A DNA stretch of 64,000 bases from an uncultured Aquimarina sp. (GTDB taxonomy: Bacteria > Bacteroidota > Bacteroidia > Flavobacteriales > Flavobacteriaceae), in contig CANMML010000013.1 of assembly GCA_947499005.1 (NCBI GenBank), positions 1-64,000 on the forward strand. Direction: 5' to 3'. How positions within the stretch are numbered: position 1 is the stretch's first letter; each line of letters begins with the position of its first letter. The notes beneath the pieces are model-generated. The model did no database searches. It had not been told where the DNA came from and saw only the letters and a list, made by a program, of their open reading frames with translations. The position numbers were made by a program, and so were the translations under genes. Below are positions 26,740-35,158 of this stretch, one piece after another.

Positions 26740-27411
26740 ATGGATTTCGGAAGAGAATTTGAAAAATATGCTACACAGCATCATGGTATTAATAGCAACT
26801 ACTACAATAAGATAGTAAGTGCAGTTACTCCTGTAGGGATGACGCCTAACATTATTGAGGAGCGTCAAATGAATGCAGTTGCTATGGATGTGTTCTCTAG
26901 ATTAATGATGGATCGCATCATTTTTATGGGAACGGGTATCAATGATCAGATTGCTAATATCATCCAAGCACAATTATTATTCTTAGAAAGTACAGATGCT
27001 ACTAAGGATATCCAAATTTACATTAACTCACCAGGAGGAAGTGTATATGCAGGTTTAGGAATTTATGACACGATGCAATTCATCAAGCCAGATGTAGCAA
27101 CTATTTGTACAGGGATGGCTGCTTCAATGGGAGCTGTTTTATTATGTGCTGGTCACGAAGGGAAACGTTCTGCTTTACCACATAGCCGAGTTATGATTCA
27201 CCAACCATTAGGAGGTGCTCAAGGACAAGCTAGTGATATTGAAATTACGGCAAGAGAAATCTTGATCTTAAAAGACGAATTGTATAATATTATTGCGAAA
27301 CACTCTGGTCAAACTTTTGAAAAAGTATATGAGGATAGTGACCGTGATTACTGGATGAAAGCAGATAAAGCAAAAGAATATGGTATGATCGATGAAATTT
27401 TAGCTAGATAA
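26740..27411 (+). CDS. clpP: ATP-dependent Clp protease proteolytic subunit
   Basis: A 223-residue serine peptidase. The catalytic Ser129 is in [10 protein letters not shown], His154 in [11 protein letters not shown], and the Asp lies further on in the DRDYWM region. [18 protein letters not shown] forms the substrate-binding beta strand and oxyanion region. The N-terminus is about 25 residues longer than in E. coli, consistent with a propeptide. It forms tetradecamers that degrade proteins unfolded by ClpX. It ends with a very strong terminator, and clpX follows only after two unrelated genes. Confidence 0.97.
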   Translation: MDFGREFEKYATQHHGINSNYYNKIVSAVTPVGMTPNIIEERQMNAVAMDVFSRLMMDRIIFMGTGINDQIANIIQAQLLFLESTDATKDIQIYINSPGGSVYAGLGIYDTMQFIKPDVATICTGMAASMGAVLLCAGHEGKRSALPHSRVMIHQPLGGAQGQASDIEITAREILILKDELYNIIAKHSGQTFEKVYEDSDRDYWMKADKAKEYGMIDEILAR

Positions 27412-27436
27412 ACTACTCATCATAATACATTATAAA

Positions 27437-27474
27437 ACTTGAAATGCAGAAAACTGCATTTCAAGTTTTTTTTT
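27437..27474 (+). terminator. Terminator after clpP
   Basis: A perfect 13-bp stem ACTTGAAATGCAG / CTGCATTTCAAGT with an AAAA loop and a T-run of eight or more, 25 nt after the clpP stop. Confidence 0.93.
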
Positions 27475-27598
27475 GCTAAAATTTATAATATTCCAGACAA
27501 CAACCTACCAAAATCAACGTTCAAACATTAGTTTTGCAAACTGTTTAAAAAAATGACCTAAAAAAACATCTTTTCAACTCCGCCTCTATCTAATATAT

Positions 27599-28450
27599 AT
27601 GACTCCTTTGCGCTACTGTATTTTCAGGTATTTTCTGAATTTCAAAAGTTTGATTATCGCTTTTTCATTCTTTATCTCCATAACACTACAAGCACAAGAA
27701 ACTAATGAGCCTGAATTCACCAGTTCTCAGTTTCAAGAAAGTGTTACTAAATATTGGATGAACACTTATGGAAACATTAGAATTTCAAAAAACTTTTTCT
27801 GGATAGCTCAAACTCATTTTCGTTTTCAAGAAGATAACAGCACCCCTTTCGCTGGACAAATAGGACAAATCTATAATCGCCATGCGATAGGGTATATTTA
27901 TTCTAAAAAAATAAACTTTGCCTTAGGTGGCGTATTGCGACTAAATTACGATACAAAAGACCAAAGCCAAACCAAAACTGTAATCCCCGAATATAGAATT
28001 TGGCATCAATACCAATTTGCTATGCATGTAGGTAGCGCTGTAGCCTATCATCGCTTTCGAATAGAACACCGATGGAGTAAGAGTTTTAAAACCGATAGCG
28101 ACTTTATTTTTAGAAATCGTTGGCGCTATATGTTTCGTTTAAAAATCCCTTTAAACACCCCAAAAATCCAATCCAATACATTTTATATCGCTCCTGAAGC
28201 AGAATTGATTATGCAAAGCGGCAAGAAAGTAATCGGTAGCCCAATGGAAGATCTTAGGTTACATACGAGCTTTGGATACATTTTTTCTCCTAAATTAACG
28301 ATTGCAGCTGGTGTAATGTATAATTTCGGACAAACTCTTGAAAATTCAGCTATTTGGAAACAAGGCTGGACGATTAGAACACATATTTACTTCTCCCCCG
28401 ATTTTAGAAAAACTAAAAATAAACTACCTGTAATTCACTTTAGGGATTAA
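27599..28450 (+). CDS. DUF2490 domain protein
   Basis: A 283-residue exported protein. After a signal sequence (IAFSFFISITLQAQ, about residues 18-33) the body has the DUF2490 look: KYWMNTYGNIRISKNFFWIAQTHFRFQ, RHAIGYIYSKKINFALGGVLRLNYD, RIEHRWSK, FRNRWRYMFRLKIPL. This suggests an outer-membrane barrel of 10-14 strands. No function is known. TAGTTTTG at 27529-27536 may be its -7 element. It is followed after 11 nt by the MORN protein gene, so the two form a transcription unit placed between clpP and clpX. Confidence 0.78.
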   Translation: MTPLRYCIFRYFLNFKSLIIAFSFFISITLQAQETNEPEFTSSQFQESVTKYWMNTYGNIRISKNFFWIAQTHFRFQEDNSTPFAGQIGQIYNRHAIGYIYSKKINFALGGVLRLNYDTKDQSQTKTVIPEYRIWHQYQFAMHVGSAVAYHRFRIEHRWSKSFKTDSDFIFRNRWRYMFRLKIPLNTPKIQSNTFYIAPEAELIMQSGKKVIGSPMEDLRLHTSFGYIFSPKLTIAAGVMYNFGQTLENSAIWKQGWTIRTHIYFSPDFRKTKNKLPVIHFRD

Positions 28451-28461
28451 ATATTGACCGT

Positions 28462-29319
28462 ATGCGAAAGAAATTAAATAGCAGCACGTTTTCATGGACA
28501 ATTGTTCTTTTGTCAATTGTTGGATTAATTTATCTGAATCTACAGAATACTAGACTAAGAAATGAAATTACTTCTTTAAACGAAGAAATAATTTCTAGTA
28601 ATCATAGGGTTGAATATGATCAAAAGTTTACTCAACTGGATTCATTACTTTTATTAGACAATTACCAGAAGGCAACTACCTTAATTCATGAAATGAATTT
28701 AGACAGTAATCTAACGCAAAATTCTAAATTCATTATTCGACAAAAATTATTAGACGAAATTTCAATATTAAAAAAACAAAAGAAAAGAGCATACAAACCT
28801 TTCATTAGTAGTGCACAAAAAAACGCTATTAGAAATACATCTATTTCTGAAAATTCGAATGATAGTTTGCTTGTTGCACTAAAGACATCTTCTATCGAAA
28901 TTTCACAACTAAAAAATGAATTAAAAAACAATTCTAAAAACTCTCCCCAACAACACTTAGAATTTAAAACCTCTAAAGGAACACCCCTCTATTATATAGG
29001 AGACATTAAAAAAGGGAAAGCTAATGGACATGGTGTTGCTGTTTTAGAATCAGGAAGTCGTTACGAAGGTCAATGGAAAAGTAATCTGCGACACGGGAAA
29101 GGTCATTTCTTCTGGAATGACGGCCAACATTACAAAGGAGAGTATCTTGATGATAAGCGCCATGGTTTTGGTATTTATTACTGGGAGAATGGAGATCGCT
29201 ATGAAGGCCAATGGAAAGATGACAAACGAAATGGAAAAGGAAAATTCTACAATAGTAAAGGAAAACTTAAAACAAGTGGAATTTGGGAAAATGACAAATT
29301 AAAAACAAAAGAAAAATAG
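28462..29319 (+). CDS. Membrane-anchored MORN-repeat protein
   Basis: A 285-residue protein. A transmembrane helix at about 12-27 (WTIVLLSIVGLIYLNL) is followed by a coiled-coil region (about 30-165) rich in Asn, Ser and Lys. Residues about 180-275 carry four MORN units, for example YEGQWKSNLRHGKGHFFW, YKGEYLDDKRHGFGIYYW and YEGQWKDDKRNGKGKFY. MORN repeats bind lipids or proteins and are found in scaffold proteins. It probably faces the periplasm. It shares a transcription unit with the DUF2490 gene. Confidence 0.82.
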   Translation: MRKKLNSSTFSWTIVLLSIVGLIYLNLQNTRLRNEITSLNEEIISSNHRVEYDQKFTQLDSLLLLDNYQKATTLIHEMNLDSNLTQNSKFIIRQKLLDEISILKKQKKRAYKPFISSAQKNAIRNTSISENSNDSLLVALKTSSIEISQLKNELKNNSKNSPQQHLEFKTSKGTPLYYIGDIKKGKANGHGVAVLESGSRYEGQWKSNLRHGKGHFFWNDGQHYKGEYLDDKRHGFGIYYWENGDRYEGQWKDDKRNGKGKFYNSKGKLKTSGIWENDKLKTKEK

Positions 29320-29403
29320 TTACATCGTTATTATAAATCAACTTTAGAGAAAGCATACACAAGCATTTAAAGTAATAAATACGGCTAACTGAAATTTTTC
29401 TAG

Positions 29404-29411
29404 TAAGTTTG
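29404..29411 (+). promoter_or_regulatory. Putative clpX -7 element
   Basis: TAAGTTTG fits the TANNTTTG consensus 30 nt before the clpX ATG. I do not see a clear -33 TTTG. It suggests that clpX is transcribed independently of clpP. Confidence 0.45.
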
Positions 29412-29440
29412 TATTAGATGTAGAAACTTAACAAGTAAGT

Positions 29441-30670
29441 ATGGCAAAAGAAGAATTAGACTGTTCGTTTTGTGGGAGAAAAAAGCCAGAAACCAATTTA
29501 TTAATTGCTGGTCTAGATGCGCATATCTGTGATCGATGTATTCAACAAGCTTATGGAATTATCGTTGAAGAAACAGATGGCGAAGAGGGGGATGACCTTT
29601 CTAAAGATCTTGAACTTAGTAAGCCAAAAGCCATTAAATCTTTTTTAGATGAATATGTCATTGGTCAAGAATTTACAAAAAAAGTGATTTCTGTTGCGGT
29701 GTATAACCACTACAAACGTTTATTACAACCAACTACTGAAGATGATATTGAAATTCAAAAGAGTAACATCATTCTTGTTGGTCAAACAGGTACAGGTAAA
29801 ACACTTATTGCTCGCACTGTAGCCAAAATGCTTAATGTTCCCTTAGCGATTGTAGATGCTACTGTATTAACAGAAGCAGGTTATGTAGGGGAAGATGTAG
29901 AGACGATCTTAACAAAGCTCTTACAAGCTGCAGATTACGATGTAGAGAAAGCACAACGAGGTATTGTATTCATCGATGAAATAGACAAAATTGCTAGAAA
30001 AGGAGATAATCCTAGTATTACGCGTGATGTTTCGGGTGAAGGAGTACAACAAGCCTTACTTAAACTTCTTGAAGGTACTATCGTAAATGTCCCTCCTAAA
30101 GGTGGACGTAAACATCCCGATCAAAAATTTATTGAAGTAAATACCGAAAACATCTTATTTATTGCTGGTGGTGCTTTTGATGGTATCGAACGTAATATTC
30201 AGAAAAGACTAAACATGCAAGCTGTAGGGTTTAGCGCTTCTATTAAAGAGGATAACATTGAAAGAGATAATTTACTTCAGTATATCATTCCTAAGGATTT
30301 AAAGAGTTTTGGTTTAATCCCAGAAATTATTGGACGTTTACCAGTAATGACTTACATGAATCCTTTAGATGCTAAAACATTGAGATCTATTTTAACAAAG
30401 CCTAAAAATGCTATTATAAAGCAGTACAAAAAGCTTTTTGAAATGGATAATATTGAATTCAATATTTCTGATGAAGCCTTAGACTTTATTGTTAAAAAAG
30501 CAATGGAGTATAAATTAGGTGCCAGAGGTCTTCGCTCGTTATGTGAAACCATCTTAACAGATGCTATGTACGAATTACCTGACTCTGAAGAAAAATCCTT
30601 CACGGTAACTAAAGAGTATGCTGAAGGAAAACTTGAAAAATCGCAGATAAAGCTAAAGGCCGTTTCTTAA
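29441..30670 (+). CDS. clpX: ATP-dependent Clp protease ATP-binding subunit
   Basis: A 409-residue AAA+ unfoldase. The N-terminal zinc-binding domain has Cys8, Cys11, Cys30 and Cys33. Walker A is GQTGTGKT (113-120) and Walker B is IVFIDEIDK. The pore loop GYVGEDV and the C-terminal [10 protein letters not shown] sensor-2 segment are present. ClpX unfolds tagged proteins and feeds them to ClpP. Length is normal. It is followed by a bidirectional terminator. Confidence 0.97.
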   Translation: MAKEELDCSFCGRKKPETNLLIAGLDAHICDRCIQQAYGIIVEETDGEEGDDLSKDLELSKPKAIKSFLDEYVIGQEFTKKVISVAVYNHYKRLLQPTTEDDIEIQKSNIILVGQTGTGKTLIARTVAKMLNVPLAIVDATVLTEAGYVGEDVETILTKLLQAADYDVEKAQRGIVFIDEIDKIARKGDNPSITRDVSGEGVQQALLKLLEGTIVNVPPKGGRKHPDQKFIEVNTENILFIAGGAFDGIERNIQKRLNMQAVGFSASIKEDNIERDNLLQYIIPKDLKSFGLIPEIIGRLPVMTYMNPLDAKTLRSILTKPKNAIIKQYKKLFEMDNIEFNISDEALDFIVKKAMEYKLGARGLRSLCETILTDAMYELPDSEEKSFTVTKEYAEGKLEKSQIKLKAVS

Positions 30671-30735
30671 AACCAAAAGGTTTTTCGACACAGAATCAGC
30701 TACAGCATAGTTTACGCTAAGCGACAATAAAAAAG

Positions 30736-30766
30736 AAAGGACTATCAATTGATAGTCCTTTTTAAA
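30736..30766. terminator. Bidirectional terminator after clpX
   Basis: Stem AAAGGACTATC / GATAGTCCTTT with an AATT loop between the convergent clpX and the small secreted protein gene. A-rich and T-rich flanks suit both strands. Confidence 0.9.
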
Positions 30767-30985
30767 TTATAATTTCTCTTCGTTTTTAACGACGTTTACT
30801 GTTCTAACTAATGTAGCATAGTATCTTTTCTTATCAGTTGCTGCTATCAATTTTTCTGCACTTTTTACCTCTACTTTATCGTATGTTTTTACAGGCGTTA
30901 AAGTATTAGTCTCTGTAGCGGCTACGTTTTGAGCAAGAATTGTAGATCCGATTAATAAAAAAGTACTGACAAATAATGTTTTCAT
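30767..30985 (-). CDS. Small exported protein, unknown function
   Basis: A 72-residue protein with a signal peptide (MKTLFVSTFLLIGSTILAQ) and a mature part of about 53 residues rich in Lys, Thr and Val (TPVKTYDKVEVKSAEKLIAA). I do not recognise a family. It has its own leader and shares the clpX terminator. Similar short, secreted, Thr/Lys-rich proteins are common orphans in flavobacteria. No partner gene is evident. Confidence 0.65.
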   Translation of the reverse strand: MKTLFVSTFLLIGSTILAQNVAATETNTLTPVKTYDKVEVKSAEKLIAATDKKRYYATLVRTVNVVKNEEKL

Positions 30986-31093
30986 AACAATTTTTTAAGC
31001 TTCTCAAATATACTACGTCATATTAACAATTTATATATCAACTTCCCTCTTTTAGACTAATCTCTTAATAAAATCGATAATCTACAATCACCA

Positions 31094-32611
31094 TTACACG
31101 ACCTCGTTTAATTCTAACAGTTCGTCGACGTAAATGCGGGAATTTGATAATCTAGGAATCTTATGCTGACCTCCTAGCTTGCCTTTTTTCTTTAGCCATT
31201 CATAAAAAAGCCCCTTTCTAGAAAAATGAACCTTAGGTAAACGTAATGTAATATCATTTGCCCTTTTCGCTTCATAATCGCTATTTAAAGATTGCAACTG
31301 CTTATCTAAAGCTTTTGTGAAAACTAAATTATCTATTGGATTATTTTTAAATTCTACAATCCACTCGTGAGCTCCCTTATCTTTTCCTTCCATGAATATT
31401 GGAGCTACACTAAAATCTACAATCTCCAAATCCATCTGTACCGAAACTTCCCGAAGGGCTTGCTCTACATTTTCTATCATTAACTCTTCCCCAAAGACAT
31501 TAATAAAATGGCGTGTACGACCACTGATTCTAATACGATATGGGTTTATCGATGTAAAGCGAACAGTATCTCCTATTTTATACCTCCAAAGACCTGCATT
31601 TGTAGTTATAATCACAGCGTAATTTCTCCCCATTTCAACTTCACTTAGTGGAATTACTTTTGGAGATGTTGTATGATATTCACTCATTTCTATAAACTCG
31701 TAAAAAATACCATAGTCGAGCATCAAAAGCAATTCATCACTATCATTTTGATCTTGAATAGCAAAGAACCCTTCGGAAGCATTATAAATTTCATAGAACT
31801 GGCAATGATCGGGTAAGATTTTCAGATACTGATCTCTGTATGGGGTAAAACTTACTCCTCCATGAAAATAAACCTCTAGATTTGGCCACACTTCTTCTAG
31901 ACTTTCAACTCCTTTGGTTGCTAAAACTTCATTTAAAAGAACCAACATCCAACTAGGCACTCCTGCAAGACTGGTAACATTCTCTTCAATAGTTTCCTTT
32001 ACAATAGCTCCCATTTTAGTTTCCCAATCTGCCATAAGAGAGATTTCACTAGATGGCGTAGAGCTCTTTTCTGCCCAAAAAGGCATATTATCAATCAGTA
32101 TTGCTGATAGATCCCCGAAATAAGTCCCATTTTCTTCATAAAGCTCTTTACTTCCACCTAAACGGAGTCCTTTCCCTTTAAATAGTTCGGAATCTGGATT
32201 ATTATTAAGATACATGCATAACAAGTCCTTACTTGCAGCATAATGACAATCGGTTAACGAATCTGTACTTACTGGAATAAACTTACTCTTGGCATTAGTA
32301 GTACCACTAGATTTTGCAAACCATTTGATTCCATTTGGCCAAAAAATATTCTTTTCCCCTCTCCTACTTCTCGTTATCAAAGGTTCTACAACTTCATAAT
32401 TCACCACAGGAATTCTATCTGCGAACTCTCTGTACGAGGTAATACTTTTAAAATCGTACAGTTTCCCCAATTCTGTATTTTTCGCTTTATACAATAAATG
32501 AAATAGCAGCTCTTTTTGTACTTCATGAGGGTACTTTAAGAATAATTCTATCTTATGAATACGCTTTTTTAAAAACCAACTGGTAATAGAATTTACTAAA
32601 GGTAATGGCAT
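31094..32611 (-). CDS. GH3 family acyl-adenylating enzyme
   Basis: A 505-residue protein of the GH3 (auxin-responsive promoter) family, of the ANL adenylating superfamily. The phosphate loop FAKSSGTTNAKSKFIPVS (about residues 95-112), a middle segment YEIYNASEGFFAIQD, and YKIGDTVRFTSINPYRIRISGRTRHFINVFGEE are the expected motifs. Plant GH3 enzymes join acyl acids such as auxin or jasmonate to amino acids; bacterial members are widespread in Bacteroidetes but their substrates are unknown. It probably activates a carboxylic acid in the cytosol. It is monocistronic and divergent from the DUF2797 gene. Confidence 0.88.
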   Translation of the reverse strand: MPLPLVNSITSWFLKKRIHKIELFLKYPHEVQKELLFHLLYKAKNTELGKLYDFKSITSYREFADRIPVVNYEVVEPLITRSRRGEKNIFWPNGIKWFAKSSGTTNAKSKFIPVSTDSLTDCHYAASKDLLCMYLNNNPDSELFKGKGLRLGGSKELYEENGTYFGDLSAILIDNMPFWAEKSSTPSSEISLMADWETKMGAIVKETIEENVTSLAGVPSWMLVLLNEVLATKGVESLEEVWPNLEVYFHGGVSFTPYRDQYLKILPDHCQFYEIYNASEGFFAIQDQNDSDELLLMLDYGIFYEFIEMSEYHTTSPKVIPLSEVEMGRNYAVIITTNAGLWRYKIGDTVRFTSINPYRIRISGRTRHFINVFGEELMIENVEQALREVSVQMDLEIVDFSVAPIFMEGKDKGAHEWIVEFKNNPIDNLVFTKALDKQLQSLNSDYEAKRANDITLRLPKVHFSRKGLFYEWLKKKGKLGGQHKIPRLSNSRIYVDELLELNEVV

Positions 32612-32731
32612 AGTAATTAGCTATATTTACAGCCTAAAGCATATTGTAAATCATTTTACATGATGCTGCAAACTGTTTGAGTTTCGATTCTAAAATAATA
32701 AAATTCATTTAACAAATTATTTTATTTCACT

Positions 32732-33526
32732 ATGTTGTACGAAGGTGTTCTGAAAAAAATGCGTACTGAAAACGCAAGTCCTATTAATTATTACTTGGTT
32801 TTCGAAAATGATTTTATTCATGTAAACCAATTATTGAATAAAAATATCTCTATTGAATTTGTTTCATATCAATGCTTAGGCTGTGGTCTAAATAAAAAGA
32901 TTTTTCGACAAGGATACTGTTACGACGATTTTTACAAGACCCCTAATGCTGGCGATTGGATTATGAAACCTGAATTAAGTAAAGCCCATCTAGACATTGA
33001 AGATAGGGATTTGGAATTTGAAAAAAAAGCACAACTTCAACCTCATATTGTATATCTAGCGAATTCTAGTAATGTAAAGGTTGGAGTTACTAGAAAAGCA
33101 CAAGTTCCTACACGTTGGATCGACCAAGGAGCTCATGAAGCTATTGAAATTCTAGAAGTCCCAAATCGTTATTTAGCTGGAATTACTGAAGTAGCATTAA
33201 AAGAGCATATTGCAGACAAAACGAACTGGCGAAAAATGCTTAAAAACGATATTGTTGACGAAAAACTAGAAGATGTTAAATCGCAATTAGCTCAATATAT
33301 TCCTGAAGAGACTAAACCCTATTTTTTAGAAAATAGCAAAGAACTCCATTTAGAATTCCCAGTACATAAATACCCAGAAAAGGTAACTTCATTAAATCTT
33401 GAAAAAACACCTAATTATGAAGGCAAACTTGTAGGAATAAAAGGTCAATATCTAATCTTTGAAGATCAGACGGTTTTTAATGTTAGAAACCACGAAGGCT
33501 TTAAAGTAGCATTATCTATTCTATAG
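32732..33526 (+). CDS. DUF2797 protein, probable zinc-binding
   Basis: A 264-residue cytosolic protein. A Cys-rich segment at about 49-65 (CLGCGLNKKIFRQGYC) suggests metal binding. It is followed by PHIVYLANSSNVKVGVTR and TRWIDQGAHEAIEI, which resemble a degenerate GIY-YIG-like core with the Arg and Gln-Gly-Ala signature typical of DUF2797. The family has no established function; a nucleic-acid role is inferred only from the fold resemblance. It is a single gene with a bidirectional terminator after it. Confidence 0.8.
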   Translation: MLYEGVLKKMRTENASPINYYLVFENDFIHVNQLLNKNISIEFVSYQCLGCGLNKKIFRQGYCYDDFYKTPNAGDWIMKPELSKAHLDIEDRDLEFEKKAQLQPHIVYLANSSNVKVGVTRKAQVPTRWIDQGAHEAIEILEVPNRYLAGITEVALKEHIADKTNWRKMLKNDIVDEKLEDVKSQLAQYIPEETKPYFLENSKELHLEFPVHKYPEKVTSLNLEKTPNYEGKLVGIKGQYLIFEDQTVFNVRNHEGFKVALSIL

Positions 33527-33557
33527 TATACTTCACTTACAAACTTAATTTAAACAC

Positions 33558-33595
33558 AAAACCCTATCTAAAGAACATTCTATAAATAGGGTTTT
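33558..33595. terminator. Bidirectional terminator
   Basis: Stem AAAACCCTAT / ATAGGGTTTT with an 18-nt loop between the convergent DUF2797 and rubredoxin-tailed genes. Confidence 0.72.
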
Positions 33596-33618
33596 GATTA
33601 TTATACATGAAGAAACTC

Positions 33619-35070
33619 TTATTTCTCTACAAATTCCATTGCATTAGGTTTAAAATTACTCAATGGAGCATCGCAAACCGAACAACAGTAATCACTTGGT
33701 AAATCTTCATAAAAAGTACCTGCTTCAATATTTTGCTCTTCATCTCCTACTGAAGGATCGTAAATGGTAAAACAACTTTGGCATTGATATACTTCTAATA
33801 CCACCTTCTCCTCTCCTAAATTCAAAGATCCTGGCTTAACAATATCTGTTTGATCTGATCCTAAATTCTTAAAATACTCTTTAGTCAACTCCATTAAAAG
33901 CCCTGGTAAATCCATTTTATCCACATCTTGAGCATATGAAACATAAGATCTTCCGTTAGGATTAAAGCTCTTTGCATACAATACATTAAATGTAGGCCTC
34001 ACTACAAAGTCATCATTGACATTAGTTGGGATAGGATTTATCTCTATAACAATAGAAGTAAAATATCTTTTACGATTAAGATCTTGTGTAATAGCGAATG
34101 TAAGTCCATAAGTACTAATATCGTTTTGATCGAAATTCAATACCAAATTTTTCTTTAACGCTAATGAAAAATCATCATCTACTGGCAAATGCCAATTCAA
34201 CTCTAAGGATGAATGCCTAACATTGATACCATATTGACCTAATAATTTTTCCAATTCTAGTTTAACCTCTTTTCTAATTCCTTTTACAATAAAAGATTTC
34301 CAAGGAGTTAAACATATCTTCCCTATTCGATTGTCTACACAAAAACGAGAAAGGGCTTTTAAGAAATCAATATTGTAGCGATTGTCTCTCCAATACAACC
34401 CTAACCAATACTGATTGGTAAACATTTTATTCATCCCTTCATAATAAGGGAATGGCTGAAAGTCTACTGTAAGTTTCTGTTTAATCGTTCTATGATTAAG
34501 GGTCGTCGATTTATTAATCTCTTCGAACAACTCTTGTACTGTACTTATCGCTTCATATTTATTTTCTATCAATTCACAAAGGTGTGCAATATCCCATGTA
34601 TACACCAATACTGGAAAATATTCTTGATCGATATTAGGTAGCTTGCAATACAAATACCAATAATCTTCATGACTAGAGGCTATAAAATTAAGTTCTCCAG
34701 AATACAAAGGAACTAACTGTTGTTTAGGATCTACTATATTAATTTTAAGTGTAGGTGGAAATCTAAATTCCTCTAAGATATACAAATAGGTAGTCCCTCT
34801 TAACCAAGGTGTTGATGGGAAAATATCCATCGTCACATAAGAACTCATTATATTTTGATTATCAGGTTCTGCAAATATCGATAGGTCGAAGTTTTTGTGA
34901 TCCTCTGTAGTTTCCTGATTATCGTTAATTTCTGGAAATAATATATCTTGTCTTGAACCAAAATGTAATGCGTCTAAACCTATAGATTCAGCCATTGCAA
35001 TTACCTTTTGTAATTCCCCCGGAGAAATGATCCCTCCTTTAACATGAAATCGTTGTAAATACTTCTTCAT
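33619..35070 (-). CDS. Rubredoxin-tailed nitrite/sulfite-reductase-like protein
   Basis: A 483-residue protein in two parts. Residues 1-415 resemble ferredoxin-like halves of nitrite/sulfite reductases: FHVKGGIISPGELQKVIAMAESIGLDALHFGSRQD at the start and FCVDNRIGKICLTPWKSFIVKG in the middle. However, I find no C-x5-C plus C-x3-C pattern for the siroheme/[4Fe-4S] site, so catalysis of sulfite or nitrite reduction is doubtful. The C-terminal 60 residues form a rubredoxin with paired cysteines (YQCQSC ... CCSVC), a one-iron electron carrier. It follows the nitrate reductase gene by 88 nt, so it is probably an electron carrier or assembly partner for nitrate assimilation. Confidence 0.72.
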   Translation of the reverse strand: MKKYLQRFHVKGGIISPGELQKVIAMAESIGLDALHFGSRQDILFPEINDNQETTEDHKNFDLSIFAEPDNQNIMSSYVTMDIFPSTPWLRGTTYLYILEEFRFPPTLKINIVDPKQQLVPLYSGELNFIASSHEDYWYLYCKLPNIDQEYFPVLVYTWDIAHLCELIENKYEAISTVQELFEEINKSTTLNHRTIKQKLTVDFQPFPYYEGMNKMFTNQYWLGLYWRDNRYNIDFLKALSRFCVDNRIGKICLTPWKSFIVKGIRKEVKLELEKLLGQYGINVRHSSLELNWHLPVDDDFSLALKKNLVLNFDQNDISTYGLTFAITQDLNRKRYFTSIVIEINPIPTNVNDDFVVRPTFNVLYAKSFNPNGRSYVSYAQDVDKMDLPGLLMELTKEYFKNLGSDQTDIVKPGSLNLGEEKVVLEVYQCQSCFTIYDPSVGDEEQNIEAGTFYEDLPSDYCCSVCDAPLSNFKPNAMEFVEK

Positions 35071-35158
35071 TTTTTTTCAAGATTAAAAACAATACCCTTC
35101 ATTATCATTCTAGGTGCTGTACTCATTGATATTTTTTTTAGATTAAGCATAGTCGAAA

